Below, piece after piece: positions 10,192-19,567 of a stretch of DNA of 58,810 nt. The notes under the pieces were generated by a model. That model saw nothing but the letters and a program-made list of their open reading frames with translations. It searched no databases and had not been told where the DNA came from. The stretch's first letter is position 1, and each line of letters begins with the position of its first letter. Source of the stretch: Bradyrhizobium campsiandrae (GTDB taxonomy: Bacteria > Pseudomonadota > Alphaproteobacteria > Rhizobiales > Xanthobacteraceae). The position numbers were made by a program, and so were the translations under genes. The stretch lies in assembly GCF_014529705.1 (NCBI RefSeq), contig NZ_JAANIH010000057.1, forward strand, positions 1 through 58,810, in the 5' to 3' direction.

Positions 10192-11058
10192 ATGAAAAAT
10201 CGTGACGAGATCGCGCAGGCGCTGGCCGCATCCGGCTACATCGCCGATGCGGATCTTGCAACCGCGATCTCGCTGATGCAGATGCTGCGGCGTCCGCTGC
10301 TGCTGGAGGGCGAGGCGGGCGTCGGCAAGACCGAGGTGGCGAAGGCGCTGGCAAAAGTGCATGCGACCGAGCTGATCCGCCTGCAGTGTTACGAGGGGCT
10401 CGACCAATCCTCCGCGCTCTACGAGTGGAACTACCAGCGCCAGCTGCTGGCGATCCAGGCGCATCGCGGCAGCGACAGCATCGAGGATCAGGTGTTCTCG
10501 GAAAAATACCTGCTGGAGCGGCCCTTGCTTGCCGCGATCCGAAGACGGCAGGCGCCGGTGCTGCTGATCGACGAAATCGACCGCGCGGACGATGAGTTCG
10601 AAGCGTTCCTGCTCGAGCTTTTGTCCGACTTCCAGGTCTCGATCCCCGAACTCGGCACCATCCCCGCCGTCACGATCCCGCATGTCGTGCTGACCTCGAA
10701 CGGCACCCGCGAGCTCTCCGACGCGCTGCGCCGGCGCTGCCTCTATCACTATGTCGACTATCCCGATGTCGACCGCGAGACCCGCATCATCCTGACGCGC
10801 GTCTCCGGCGCGAGCCCGTCGCTGTCGCTTCAGATCGCGCGCATGGTCGAAGGCGTGCGCAAGGAGGAGCTGCGTAAGGTGCCTGGAGTCGCGGAGACGC
10901 TGGACTGGGCGGCGGCCCTCGTCGGTCTCGATGTCCGCGATCTTCACGGCGCGCCGGAGACCGTGCATGAGACGCTGGTCTGCCTGTTGAAGACTCATGA
11001 GGACCGCGCCCGCGTCACGCCGGAAGTGACGCAACGCCTGCTCGGGAGGGTCGCATGA
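10192..11058 (+). CDS. coxD: CoxD, MoxR-type AAA+ ATPase for CO dehydrogenase maturation
   Basis: Known CoxD proteins are membrane-associated AAA+ ATPases needed to insert sulphur and copper at the Mo site of CODH. The 288-residue protein shows Walker A GEAGVGKT (40-47), Walker B VLLIDEID (123-130), a sensor segment LTSNGTRELSDALRRRC and the arginine-rich MoxR lid. Start ATG follows GGAGG at good spacing. Its stop overlaps the coxE start (ATGA at 11055-11058), as usual for the MoxR ATPase plus VWA protein pair. A repeat separates it from coxL. Confidence 0.93.
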   Translation: MKNRDEIAQALAASGYIADADLATAISLMQMLRRPLLLEGEAGVGKTEVAKALAKVHATELIRLQCYEGLDQSSALYEWNYQRQLLAIQAHRGSDSIEDQVFSEKYLLERPLLAAIRRRQAPVLLIDEIDRADDEFEAFLLELLSDFQVSIPELGTIPAVTIPHVVLTSNGTRELSDALRRRCLYHYVDYPDVDRETRIILTRVSGASPSLSLQIARMVEGVRKEELRKVPGVAETLDWAAALVGLDVRDLHGAPETVHETLVCLLKTHEDRARVTPEVTQRLLGRVA

Positions 11059-12263
11059 GTTGCTGCGGCTCCAGCCCCGATTATGATGATCTCAACGCGG
11101 TCTCGCGCCTCGTTTCCGCTCGGCTTACCGCGTTCCTGCGCACGCTGCGCGATGCCGGCTTCCGCGTCGGGCTCGCCGAAGGGCAGGACGCGGCAACCCT
11201 GCTGTCGTCGGGCTACGCGGCGCGGCCGGGCCTGCTACGCGCGGCATTCAAGCATTTGTTCTCGGCGCGAAAGTCCGATTGGGACAAGTTCGATGGGCTG
11301 TTCGACGCGTTCTGGCTCGGCAAGCGCGTACGCTCGCGCTCTCGCACGGTTGGGTCGACGCCGGGTGCCGGCAATCCATCGCTGAAGAGCTTTCAGGACA
11401 GGTCTGCTGAGCAGGGCGGCGGCCAGCTCCTGACCGATCAGCTTTGCTCTTCGGACGACGCGCCTGAGGGGGGCTCCGGCGAAGGCCGTATGGAGGGTTC
11501 TTCACGCGCAGAAAATCTCGCCGAGGTCGATTTCAGAAAGCTTGGCGATCCCGACCAGGTCGCGCAGGCGCACGAGGCCGCCGCGCAGCTCGCCAAGGCC
11601 ATGCGCACGCGCCTGACCAGGCGCGATCTGGCGCGCCGGCGCGGCTATCGGCTCGATCTCCGCCGCACCATCCACCGCAATATCAGCCATGGCGGCGTGC
11701 CGATCAGCCTCGTCAAGCGGCGGCGCAAGCACAAGCCGTTGCGGCTGATCGTGCTGCTCGATGCATCGGGCTCGATGAGCATGTACACCTCCGTCTTTCT
11801 GCGCTTCATCCATGGCGTGCTCGATCAGTTTCGCGAGGCCGAAGCGTTTTTGTTCCACACGCGTCTCGCCTACGTGTCGGATGCGTTGAAAGAGAAGGAT
11901 GCCGGCCGTGCGCTCGACCGGCTCTCGATCATGGCGCAAGGCGCGGGCGGCGGCACGAGGATCGGCGAGTCCTTGCAGACCTTCAATCGCTGGCATGCCT
12001 CGCGCGTGATCCATTCGCGCAGCTGCGTGATGATCGTCTCCGATGGCTACGAGACCGGCGATGCCGCTTTGCTCGGTCGCGAGATGGCTGCGATGCGCCG
12101 CCGCTGCCGCCGCATCGTCTGGCTCAATCCGATGATGGCCTGGGAAGGCTATGCGCCGGAAGCGCGGGGCATCAAGGCCGCGCTGCCGCATGTCGATCTC
12201 TATGCGCCGGCGAATTCGCTGCAAAGCCTGCGTGCGCTCGAACCCTATCTGGCAAAGCTCTGA
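11055..12263 (+). CDS. coxE: CoxE, VWA domain protein for CO dehydrogenase maturation
   Basis: A 402-residue protein with a C-terminal von Willebrand factor A domain. The metal-ion site motif DASGS lies at residues 236-240 (LLDASGSMSMY), preceded by the Arg-rich RRTIHRNISHGGVPI segment typical of CoxE. Residues about 92-155 form a low-complexity Ser/Gly-rich linker. VWA partners of MoxR ATPases contact the substrate protein, so it probably works with CoxD during CuSMo cofactor completion. It overlaps coxD by 4 bases and ends 11 bases before coxF. Confidence 0.92.
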   Translation: MSCCGSSPDYDDLNAVSRLVSARLTAFLRTLRDAGFRVGLAEGQDAATLLSSGYAARPGLLRAAFKHLFSARKSDWDKFDGLFDAFWLGKRVRSRSRTVGSTPGAGNPSLKSFQDRSAEQGGGQLLTDQLCSSDDAPEGGSGEGRMEGSSRAENLAEVDFRKLGDPDQVAQAHEAAAQLAKAMRTRLTRRDLARRRGYRLDLRRTIHRNISHGGVPISLVKRRRKHKPLRLIVLLDASGSMSMYTSVFLRFIHGVLDQFREAEAFLFHTRLAYVSDALKEKDAGRALDRLSIMAQGAGGGTRIGESLQTFNRWHASRVIHSRSCVMIVSDGYETGDAALLGREMAAMRRRCRRIVWLNPMMAWEGYAPEARGIKAALPHVDLYAPANSLQSLRALEPYLAKL

Positions 12264-12274
12264 GGGATGTTGCA

Positions 12275-13114
12275 ATGACCGCTCCTGTCGAAGTGCTGGA
12301 ACTAGTGGCGCAGATGAAGGCCACCGAGCGTGCCTTCGTGCTCGCGACGGTGGTGCGCACGGTGTCGGTGACCGCGGCGAAGGCTGGCGCGAAGGCGATC
12401 ATCGCGGCCGACGGCACCATCGTCGCGGGTTGGATCGGCGGCGGCTGCGCCAGGGGGGCCGTGCTGAAAGCGGCGCGCGAGGCACTGGCCGACGGCGAGC
12501 CGCGCATGGTCTCGGTGCGGCCGGAGAATTTGCTGGCCGAGCTCGGTGTCGTCGCGGGCGAGAGCCGGGACGGCATCCGCTTCGCCAGCAATATGTGCCC
12601 AAGCAAGGGCACGATGGATATTTTCGTCGAACCTGTGCTGCCGCATCCTTCGCTCGTGATCCTCGGCGCAAGCCCGGTGGCGCTGTCGCTCGCGGCGCAG
12701 GCGCGTGTGCTGAGCTACCACGTGACGATCGCCGCGCCCGCCGCTGATCTCTCCGCGCAGCCGGATGCCGATGCGATCATCGACGGCTATCGGCTCGGCG
12801 ATCTCAACGACGCCAACCGCTTCGTCGTGGTCTCGACGCAAGGCAAGGGCGACGAGGCGGCCTTGCGCGCCGCGATCGCAACCAGGGCCTGTTATCACGC
12901 CTTCGTCGGCAGCCGCCGCAAGATGGCCTCGCTCCGCGCAAAACTCCTTGCAGAGGGCGCGAGCGCCGCTGCGATCGACGACTTCAAGGCACCGGCCGGC
13001 CTCGATCTCGGTGCTATCACGCCGGAGGAGATCGCGATGTCGATCCTCGCCGAGATCACCGTGGAACGGCGGCGCGGCCAGCGTGCCGCCCATCAGTCAG
13101 CCAGCAGAGAGTGA
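12275..13114 (+). CDS. coxF: CoxF, XdhC/CoxF family cofactor-maturation protein
   Basis: A 279-residue XdhC-family protein. The N-terminal XdhC/CoxI domain has TVVRTVSVTAAKAGAKAII and GWIGGGCARGAV; after a linker a Rossmann domain follows (LVILGASPVALSLAAQA, then FVVVSTQGKGDEAAL and AFVGSRRKMASL). XdhC proteins bind molybdenum cofactor and help sulphurate it before insertion into xanthine dehydrogenase-type enzymes; CoxF is assigned a similar job for CODH. The CMCPSKG variant at residues about 107-110 carries a Cys (NMCPSKG) in the usual CxG region. Eleven bases separate it from coxE and nine from coxG. Confidence 0.92.
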   Translation: MTAPVEVLELVAQMKATERAFVLATVVRTVSVTAAKAGAKAIIAADGTIVAGWIGGGCARGAVLKAAREALADGEPRMVSVRPENLLAELGVVAGESRDGIRFASNMCPSKGTMDIFVEPVLPHPSLVILGASPVALSLAAQARVLSYHVTIAAPAADLSAQPDADAIIDGYRLGDLNDANRFVVVSTQGKGDEAALRAAIATRACYHAFVGSRRKMASLRAKLLAEGASAAAIDDFKAPAGLDLGAITPEEIAMSILAEITVERRRGQRAAHQSASRE

Positions 13115-13123
13115 GAGCCGATC

Positions 13124-13582
13124 ATGCAGATGAACGACAGCCAGCGTATCCCCGCATCGCGCGAGCAGGTGTGGGCGGCGCTGAACGATCCCGCCGTGCT
13201 GAAGCAGTGCATCCCGGGCTGCCAGTCGCTCGATGTGACCGCGCCGAACGAGATGACAGCCACGGTGGTTTTCAAGGTCGGCCCGGTGAAGGCGACGTTC
13301 AGCGGCAAAGTGACCCTTTCCGATCTCGATCCGCCGAACGCCTATCGCATCTCCGGCGAAGGTTCTGGTGGTGTCGCAGGCTTCGCCAAGGGCGGGGCGC
13401 TCGTGCGGCTGGAGTCCCAGGGCGCCGACGTCACGGTGCTGCACTACGATGTCGACGCCCAGATCGGCGGCAAGCTCGCCCAGCTTGGCGCGCGGCTGAT
13501 CAACTCGACCGCAACGAAGCTCGCAGGAGAGTTCTTCAAGTCGTTCGCGGATGTGGTGAGCGCGAAGGCGGAGGCAGGTTGA
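13124..13582 (+). CDS. coxG: CoxG, SRPBCC-domain CO dehydrogenase subunit G (no membrane anchor)
   Basis: A 152-residue protein consisting of the SRPBCC lipid-binding fold (from SREQVWAALNDPAVLKQCIPGC to LINSTATKLAGEFFKSF). CoxG links CODH to the membrane and quinone pool. Characterised CoxG is about 206 residues, with a linker and C-terminal membrane helix; here the protein stops just after the fold and no hydrophobic tail exists in any frame before the opposing gene. Either it acts in soluble form or another protein provides the anchor. Start ATG 13124; ATG 13130 is equally possible. Last gene of the cluster. Confidence 0.92.
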   Translation: MQMNDSQRIPASREQVWAALNDPAVLKQCIPGCQSLDVTAPNEMTATVVFKVGPVKATFSGKVTLSDLDPPNAYRISGEGSGGVAGFAKGGALVRLESQGADVTVLHYDVDAQIGGKLAQLGARLINSTATKLAGEFFKSFADVVSAKAEAG

Positions 13583-13585
13583 AGC

Positions 13586-14158
13586 TCAGACGTCGCTCTG
13601 CTCCGGCTTGAGCAATCGGTAATGCAGCCGCGCATAGTTGCCGAGCCATCCGACCGCGGCATTGAGCCCAAGCGCCAACAGCGCGCCGAAGCCCGCGCCT
13701 GTGGTCACGAGTGCGACGCCTGCCAGCCCACGCAAGATCAGATTGACGAGATGTCTGTCGCCAAAATGCTTGTAGACGCTGATCAGCAATCCGATTCCGA
13801 CGATCCCCAGCACGCACATCACGAAGGCGATCACGAGCAGGATCAGCAGAACGGCAAGCAGCAGTGGCAGCATCAAGACGATGTCAACCACGGCGAGGCC
13901 ACTGAGCGCGAACAGCGCGGCCGTGGAGTTGCGGAAGGAGTGATGGTTCTCCCAACGGCGCAACCCCGTCTCGGCGCGCAGCTCGCGGGCCAGCCGTCTG
14001 GGATCGCCCAGCGCGGCGGCGACCTCTTGCTCGCTCCGCCCAGAGGCGCGCGCCTCCTCGAAATGAGCGGAATAGTCGGAGAGGATGTCGTCGATCTCCG
14101 CCGAGGGCAGTCCCGCGAGCCCGTCGGCGAGGATGTGAAGGAAGTCGTCGCGGGTCAT
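13586..14158 (-). CDS. HAAS/DUF1700-type membrane protein
   Basis: The 190-residue protein begins with a short helical HAAS-like region (MTRDDFLHILADGLAGLPSAEIDDILSDYSAHFEEA) typical of membrane proteins encoded with PadR regulators. Then come strongly hydrophobic stretches around residues 80-105 and 110-135 and a third around 150-175. It overlaps the padR gene by ATGA (14155-14158), so the two form an operon. Members of such pairs are thought to respond to membrane conditions; the actual function is unknown. It ends 3 bases from coxG, which is convergent. Confidence 0.85.
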   Translation of the reverse strand: MTRDDFLHILADGLAGLPSAEIDDILSDYSAHFEEARASGRSEQEVAAALGDPRRLARELRAETGLRRWENHHSFRNSTAALFALSGLAVVDIVLMLPLLLAVLLILLVIAFVMCVLGIVGIGLLISVYKHFGDRHLVNLILRGLAGVALVTTGAGFGALLALGLNAAVGWLGNYARLHYRLLKPEQSDV

Positions 14159-14484
14159 TTGGCGTCTCCGAGGAGGCGGTCGACTGCGTCGGTAAAGCTT
14201 CGCCATTCGCGCTTCTGCGCGGTGAAGGCGGCGCGGCCGGCGGCCGTCAGGCGATAATATTTGCGCGGCGGGCCGCTACTGGATTCCTCGAGGCGGGTGT
14301 CGACCAGCCCGTCATCCTGCATCCGCCGCATCAACGGATAGATCGTTCCTTCACCCATGCCGACGCCGGCCGACAGCGTGCTCGCGATCTCATAGGCATA
14401 GCTCTCGCCGCGCGCGAGCAGGGCGAGCACGCAGAGCTCCAGCGCGCCCTTCTTGAGTTGAACCTGATTCGTCGAGTCGGCCAT
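14155..14484 (-). CDS. PadR family transcriptional regulator
   Basis: A 109-residue winged-helix repressor: LKKGALELCVLALLARGESYAYEIAS, then the recognition region GMGEGTIYPLMRRMQDDGLVDT and the wing PPRKYYRLTAAGRAAF. It belongs to the small PadR-s2 type. ATG 14484 (MADSTNQ) follows AAGGAGGAA on the minus strand; an upstream in-frame ATG at 14535 would place the start beyond the putative operator. It is in operon with the downstream membrane protein and divergent from the serine hydrolase, with paired repeats in the shared promoter suggesting autoregulation. Confidence 0.92.
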   Translation of the reverse strand: MADSTNQVQLKKGALELCVLALLARGESYAYEIASTLSAGVGMGEGTIYPLMRRMQDDGLVDTRLEESSSGPPRKYYRLTAAGRAAFTAQKREWRSFTDAVDRLLGDAK

Positions 14485-14523
14485 TTCCTCCTTGACTACA
14501 CCGCTTTCGAAGGAGCTTATATA

Positions 14524-14550
14524 GCAAGGTACCATTTATTGCAAGGTACC
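14524..14550. promoter_or_regulatory. Candidate PadR operator: two GCAAGGTACC repeats
   Basis: The decamer GCAAGGTACC occurs at 14524-14533 and again at 14541-14550, 17 bases apart (less than two helical turns), between padR and the divergent hydrolase gene. GGTACC within it is itself a palindrome. The position between two divergent starts is what an autoregulating PadR site would have. Assignment to PadR is inferred from position only. Confidence 0.55.
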
Positions 14551-14580
14551 TGTGAATACACCGTTCCGGAGGAATTGGCT

Positions 14581-15693
14581 ATGGCTGCTCTCAGCCGTCG
14601 TCATCTACTGGCTGGTCTCGGCGCGGGCATCGCGCTGCCGTCGGCCTTCCCTCGAGCCTTCGCTTGGGCCCCGCCCGCCTTGGCCGGGGCGATCGATCCT
14701 GCCCAGAGCCTCGCCGCACTGGAGCGAGCCGGCAAGCTGCCCGGGCTGCACGCGCTTCTGGTGAGCCAGGGCGGCAAGCTCGTGTTCGAGCACTATGGCG
14801 AGGGGGAGGATGAAGGCTGGGACCGGCCGCTCGGCCGCGTCGTGTTCGGCCCCGACGTGCCGCACGATCTGCGCTCGGTGTCCAAGAGCATCGTCGGTCT
14901 TGCCTACGGTATCGCGCTCGCGGAGGGCAAGGTGCCGCCGACGGACGCAAAGCTCTATGCGCGGTTTCCCGAATATGCCGATCTCGCCGTGCAGCCGGGC
15001 CGGGACAAGATCACGATCCACCACGCGCTCTCGATGACGCTTGGGCTCGACTGGGAAGAACTCGCGATCGTTTACGGCGATCCGCGCAACAGCGAGACGG
15101 CGATGGAAGCCGCGCACGATCGCTATCGCTTCATTCTCGAGCGTCCGATCGCCGGTGAGCCGGGCGTGAAGTGGACCTATTGCGGCGGCGCCACCGCGCT
15201 GCTCGGCCGGCTCATCGCCAGGGGCACCGGCGAAGCCTTGCCGGCCTATTGCCGCCGCGTGCTGTTCGATCCCCTCGGCTTTGGCCCGTCGGACTGGAGC
15301 ATTGGCCAGGACGGCGAGCCGCGCGCGGCCTCAGGGGCGCGTCTTTTGCCGCGCGACCTCGTCAAGATCGGACAACTCATGCTGGCGAATGGCAGCTGGA
15401 ACGGAAAGTCCATCGTCCCGGCCGACTGGGTGAAGCGCGTGACCACGCCTGTTGTCCCGATCAGCTTCGGTCGTCACTATGGCTATCACTGGTACATGGG
15501 CGATTTCGCCACTGCGCAGCCGCTGCATTGGTTTGGCGGTGTCGGCTGGGGCGGTCAGTATCTGTTCGTGATCCCGGCGCGCGATCTCGTCGTAGCGATC
15601 CACTGCGGCAATTACCAGCGATCGGGCCGGGAGCAGACCGAAGTGATGCTCGCGCTGATGAGAGACGTTGTGCTGCCGAGCTTTGCAGCGTGA
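14581..15693 (+). CDS. Exported serine hydrolase, beta-lactamase/class C family
   Basis: The N terminus SRRHLLAGLGAGIALP resembles a twin-arginine export signal with cleavage near residue 30-36. The 370-residue protein shows the SxxK motif SVSK (Ser99, Lys102), a Tyr motif YCGG in place of YxN, and HWFGGVGWGG where KTG would lie. This is the broad family of esterases, peptidases and class C beta-lactamases; the weak third motif argues against a real beta-lactamase. Start ATG 14581 follows GGAGGA; an upstream frame to 14458 overlaps padR. Divergent from padR and possibly co-regulated. Confidence 0.85.
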   Translation: MAALSRRHLLAGLGAGIALPSAFPRAFAWAPPALAGAIDPAQSLAALERAGKLPGLHALLVSQGGKLVFEHYGEGEDEGWDRPLGRVVFGPDVPHDLRSVSKSIVGLAYGIALAEGKVPPTDAKLYARFPEYADLAVQPGRDKITIHHALSMTLGLDWEELAIVYGDPRNSETAMEAAHDRYRFILERPIAGEPGVKWTYCGGATALLGRLIARGTGEALPAYCRRVLFDPLGFGPSDWSIGQDGEPRAASGARLLPRDLVKIGQLMLANGSWNGKSIVPADWVKRVTTPVVPISFGRHYGYHWYMGDFATAQPLHWFGGVGWGGQYLFVIPARDLVVAIHCGNYQRSGREQTEVMLALMRDVVLPSFAA

Positions 15694-15716
15694 CCGACTT
15701 ACGTCGTAACGGCAAA

Positions 15717-15760
15717 GAGATGGCGGGCACGGCGCGCAGCGCCTTTGCCCACCCTTCGGC
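15717..15760. repeat. Partial intergenic repeat (GCCCACCCT family)
   Basis: The segment GGCGGGCACGGCGCGCAGCGCC followed by TTTGCCCACCCT matches the right half of the element at 24291-24380. The left half is missing. It lies between the convergent hydrolase and prs genes. Confidence 0.6.
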
Positions 15761-15775
15761 ATTGCAGACCTTAGT

Positions 15776-16729
<954 letters not shown>

Positions 16730-16923
16730 GGACGCTTCCTCCCGCGCTTTGCTGGATACGACGTTCAACATCAGAGAATACCCACTGACAGCACGGTTAC
16801 GACGAGCGAGCAAATATCAGGCCGGAGGCCGCAATGGCAACCCGGGATGCTACGTTTTCCCTCTGAAAATCCTGAGTCGGGCCAACGGTTTGGCCGCAAA
16901 CCAGGCCCGTGGTTTAGCGGTGG

Positions 16924-17541
16924 TTATTGTGGGGCATAGCCGAGCGCCGTGGCCGGCATCTCGGCCGCAGGCGCCTCCGGCGTCACGCTTGCCACGGCCG
17001 GCCCGCGCAAGCCAGGTACAGTGCCCGGCGTATCCGGCGTTCCGTTGATCATGTTGGAAAGTCCGCTGAATCCGGCCTGGGCGATCTTTCGCAGCACCAG
17101 ATCGTCGGCGGCGGCCCACGGATCCTTTCCGCCCCTGGTGGCGGTCGGCTCCTCACCGGAGAGGCGGAGCGCCCGCTGCTGGTTGGCGTCGTAGACGTCC
17201 CACACCCATGCGATCACGGTCTTGCCGCGCACCACCTGGGCGGAGAGGTAGCTGCGCACACGGTAGGCAGCCGCCCCCTCGCGGGAGACAATCGAGAGGC
17301 TGCGCAGCTTGGATTCGCTGTCGAGCACCCCGACCATGCGGTCGAACACCTGTGGCGGCGGTCCGTCGATCGACTCGAAGGCCACCGTCGCGCCGGAGCC
17401 GGCGCTTGCTGCCGCCATCGCATAGGAATTGGCGGGCACGTTGCCGCCGGCACAGCCGGCCAGCGCCGTCGCTGCCGCCAGCAGCACGACCGCAAGCACG
17501 CGCGAACCCGCGCGGCGCAGAAGAGATGACGCTTCCCTCAT
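16924..17541 (-). CDS. Predicted lipoprotein of unknown function
   Basis: A 205-residue protein with a lipoprotein signal: Arg-rich start, hydrophobic VLAVVLLAAATA and lipobox LAGC with Cys29. The body contains TVAFESIDGPPPQVFDRMVGVLDSE, where residues up to about 150 look like a small alpha/beta domain, and a Pro/Ala-rich low-complexity tail. The pattern recurs as an uncharacterised rhizobial lipoprotein. It stands alone between prs and pgeF, reading the same way; gaps of about 120 to 190 bases suggest separate transcription. Confidence 0.75.
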   Translation of the reverse strand: MREASSLLRRAGSRVLAVVLLAAATALAGCAGGNVPANSYAMAAASAGSGATVAFESIDGPPPQVFDRMVGVLDSESKLRSLSIVSREGAAAYRVRSYLSAQVVRGKTVIAWVWDVYDANQQRALRLSGEEPTATRGGKDPWAAADDLVLRKIAQAGFSGLSNMINGTPDTPGTVPGLRGPAVASVTPEAPAAEMPATALGYAPQ

Positions 17542-17660
17542 TGAGGGCAGCGATATCGTTAAAATCGATTAAGGTCTAGGGCGGAGGCGACACAGGTCCG
17601 GTGCATTACGGGCACGAAGTTCGTGCATCGCCCCGGAATGAAACGACGTTGCCTGTGTGT

Positions 17661-18428
17661 TCACGTCTCCAGCGCGATCGCGTGAACGTGACGGCCGTAA
17701 TCCGGCTCCTTGCGATGCACCGAACGCCGATAGCTGAAGAAGCGCTCGTCGACGTAAGTGTCGAGACCGAGATCGTCGATCATCAGAATGCCCGCAGCCT
17801 CCAGCCGCTTGCGGATGAAGCCGGCGAGGTCGAACATCGCATGGCCCTCCCGCACTGAGGGAATGAAGAACACGGCGTTGTCCGCGTCGGCTTCGATGAA
17901 GCGTGCGACGAACTCGTTCCCGACCTCGTAGCTGTCCTGGCGGATCAAGGGACCGATCGCGGCGATGATGCCGCTGCGCCTCGCGCCGAGCTTTTCCATG
18001 GCGGAGATCGTCGCTTCCAGCACCCCCGTCAGCGCGCCCTTCCAGCCGGCATGCGCGCCGCCGATGACACGCGAATGGGGATCGACGAACAGCACCGGTC
18101 CGCAATCGGCGGCGGAGACCCCGAGCGCGATGCCCGGCGTCTTCGTCACCATCGCATCGCCCTTTGGCCGCGGCCCGGTTGGCCATGGGCTATCTGCGAC
18201 GAGCACGTCGGGCGAATGGATCTGGTGCAGGCTGACGAAACGATCGGCGGCGACGCCGACATGCTCGGCCATGCGGCGCCGGTTCTCCGCGACGAGGGCT
18301 TGGTCGTCGTTGGAGCCGAGCCCGCCATTCAGCGCCGAATAGATGCCGCTGGAGACGCCGCCCTCGCGGGTGAAGAAGGCATGGCGCAGGCCGGGCACCG
18401 CCGACAGCAGCGACGAAGTGAGGGTCAT
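17661..18428 (-). CDS. pgeF: Peptidoglycan editing factor / multicopper polyphenol oxidase family (YfiH)
   Basis: A 255-residue cytoplasmic protein of the YfiH family. E. coli PgeF removes L-Ser wrongly built into peptidoglycan precursors, while some relatives were described as laccases or purine nucleosidases. Zinc/copper-site residues are visible in LHQIHSPDV (His), SAADCGPVLF (Cys) and GGAHAGWKG (His). Upstream, the methyltransferase gene overlaps its start by ATGA (18425-18428), and lgt is next, giving the lgt-methyltransferase-pgeF order common in Rhizobiales. Confidence 0.93.
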   Translation of the reverse strand: MTLTSSLLSAVPGLRHAFFTREGGVSSGIYSALNGGLGSNDDQALVAENRRRMAEHVGVAADRFVSLHQIHSPDVLVADSPWPTGPRPKGDAMVTKTPGIALGVSAADCGPVLFVDPHSRVIGGAHAGWKGALTGVLEATISAMEKLGARRSGIIAAIGPLIRQDSYEVGNEFVARFIEADADNAVFFIPSVREGHAMFDLAGFIRKRLEAAGILMIDDLGLDTYVDERFFSYRRSVHRKEPDYGRHVHAIALET

Positions 18429-19546
18429 TTATCGCCTCCGGCGTGCTCGAGATCGCTGAGGCCGGCAAGGCCCGTCAGCCGCGGCTCGGAGATGCCGAGC
18501 ACCTTGAACATCGCGCCCATGCCGCTGCGCCCGGTGTCGGTCAGCCGCTTCAGCGCGATGGAAATGTCGGTGGCCACCTCGGGCGTCGCCTTCGACATCA
18601 ACGCTGCCGCGCGGGTGTCGATGCCGACCCGCTTGAGGAAGTCGCCCTGTGTCACCGGTCCATGCACGCGGGCGCCGACGTCCTCGGCGGCGCGCGCGAG
18701 CGCCTGGAAGTCGACATGGGCGGTCACGTCGGCCTGGCCCGGCGCCTTCAGGGGATCGGTGAAGCTGTGGCGTGCGATGGCCTGGAAGGTGTCGCCGGCA
18801 TCACTGCGCAAATGCCCGTAGTCGATGATCAGCGCCGCGCCGTCCTGGTCGCGCACGCGCGTGGCGAGCTTCATGATTTCCGTATCGGGGCGCCACTCGA
18901 ACACCGCGCCGACGGGGGCCGCGCGTACCAGAGGCGGCAGCAGCACGTCGAAGCGCGGCGTCGGCTCGGAGGCGGCGCCGAACTGCAGGTTGCCGTTGGG
19001 GTCGATCTCGATCACGCGCTCGTGCCAGCCGTCCTCGCGCTTCACCATCTGATGGATCGGCAGCACATCGAAATATTCGTTGGCGAGGATGATGCCGGGA
19101 CCATCAGGCACGTCGTCGATGCTGTCGTGCCAGGTGATGCTGTTGCGCACGCCCGATAGCGTCGCACTCTGCCGTTCGCGCAGGACGGGATTGACCTCGA
19201 CCATGTGGATGTGAAGGGCCTGATAGAGCGGCGGCAGTACGCGAAGCGCGCGCAGCGCGTCCGCCATCATGGTGCCGCGGCCGGGGCCGAGCTCGATCAG
19301 CCGCAGCAGCTGCGGCGAGCCCATCTGTTTCCAGACCGACGCGGTCCACAAGCCCAAGAGTTCGCCGAACATCTGGCTGACCTCGGGCGCGGTGGTGAAG
19401 TCGCCCTCACGCCCGAGCGGATCGCGCGAGACGTAGTAGCCGTAGTGCGGATGCATCAGGCACAGTTCCATGTACCGCCACACCGGCATGGGGCCCGAGG
19501 ATTTGATCAGCGCCTTGATCTCGTTGAGTAGCGGCTGTTCGGTCAC
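18425..19546 (-). CDS. SAM-dependent methyltransferase, MidA/NDUFAF7 family
   Basis: The 373-residue protein belongs to the family of mitochondrial NDUFAF7/MidA, which methylates an arginine of the complex I NDUFS2 subunit. Visible are the N-terminal PMPVWRYMELCLMHPHYGYY, GDFTTAPEVSQMFGEL, and SAM motif I LIELGPGRGTMMADALRAL. ANEYFDVLPIHQMV contains the conserved family Asn-Glu-Asp region. The target in this bacterium is likely NuoD, but that is inferred. It lies 21 bases after lgt and overlaps pgeF by 4, forming one operon. Confidence 0.93.
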   Translation of the reverse strand: MTEQPLLNEIKALIKSSGPMPVWRYMELCLMHPHYGYYVSRDPLGREGDFTTAPEVSQMFGELLGLWTASVWKQMGSPQLLRLIELGPGRGTMMADALRALRVLPPLYQALHIHMVEVNPVLRERQSATLSGVRNSITWHDSIDDVPDGPGIILANEYFDVLPIHQMVKREDGWHERVIEIDPNGNLQFGAASEPTPRFDVLLPPLVRAAPVGAVFEWRPDTEIMKLATRVRDQDGAALIIDYGHLRSDAGDTFQAIARHSFTDPLKAPGQADVTAHVDFQALARAAEDVGARVHGPVTQGDFLKRVGIDTRAAALMSKATPEVATDISIALKRLTDTGRSGMGAMFKVLGISEPRLTGLAGLSDLEHAGGDK

Positions 19547-19567
19547 GGCTCGTCTTCTCGAAAGGAA

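Noticed and set aside
13111..13611. Frameshifted continuation of CoxG
   Set aside because: The alternative frame encodes Arg-rich, not hydrophobic, sequence, so no anchor was lost by a simple frameshift.
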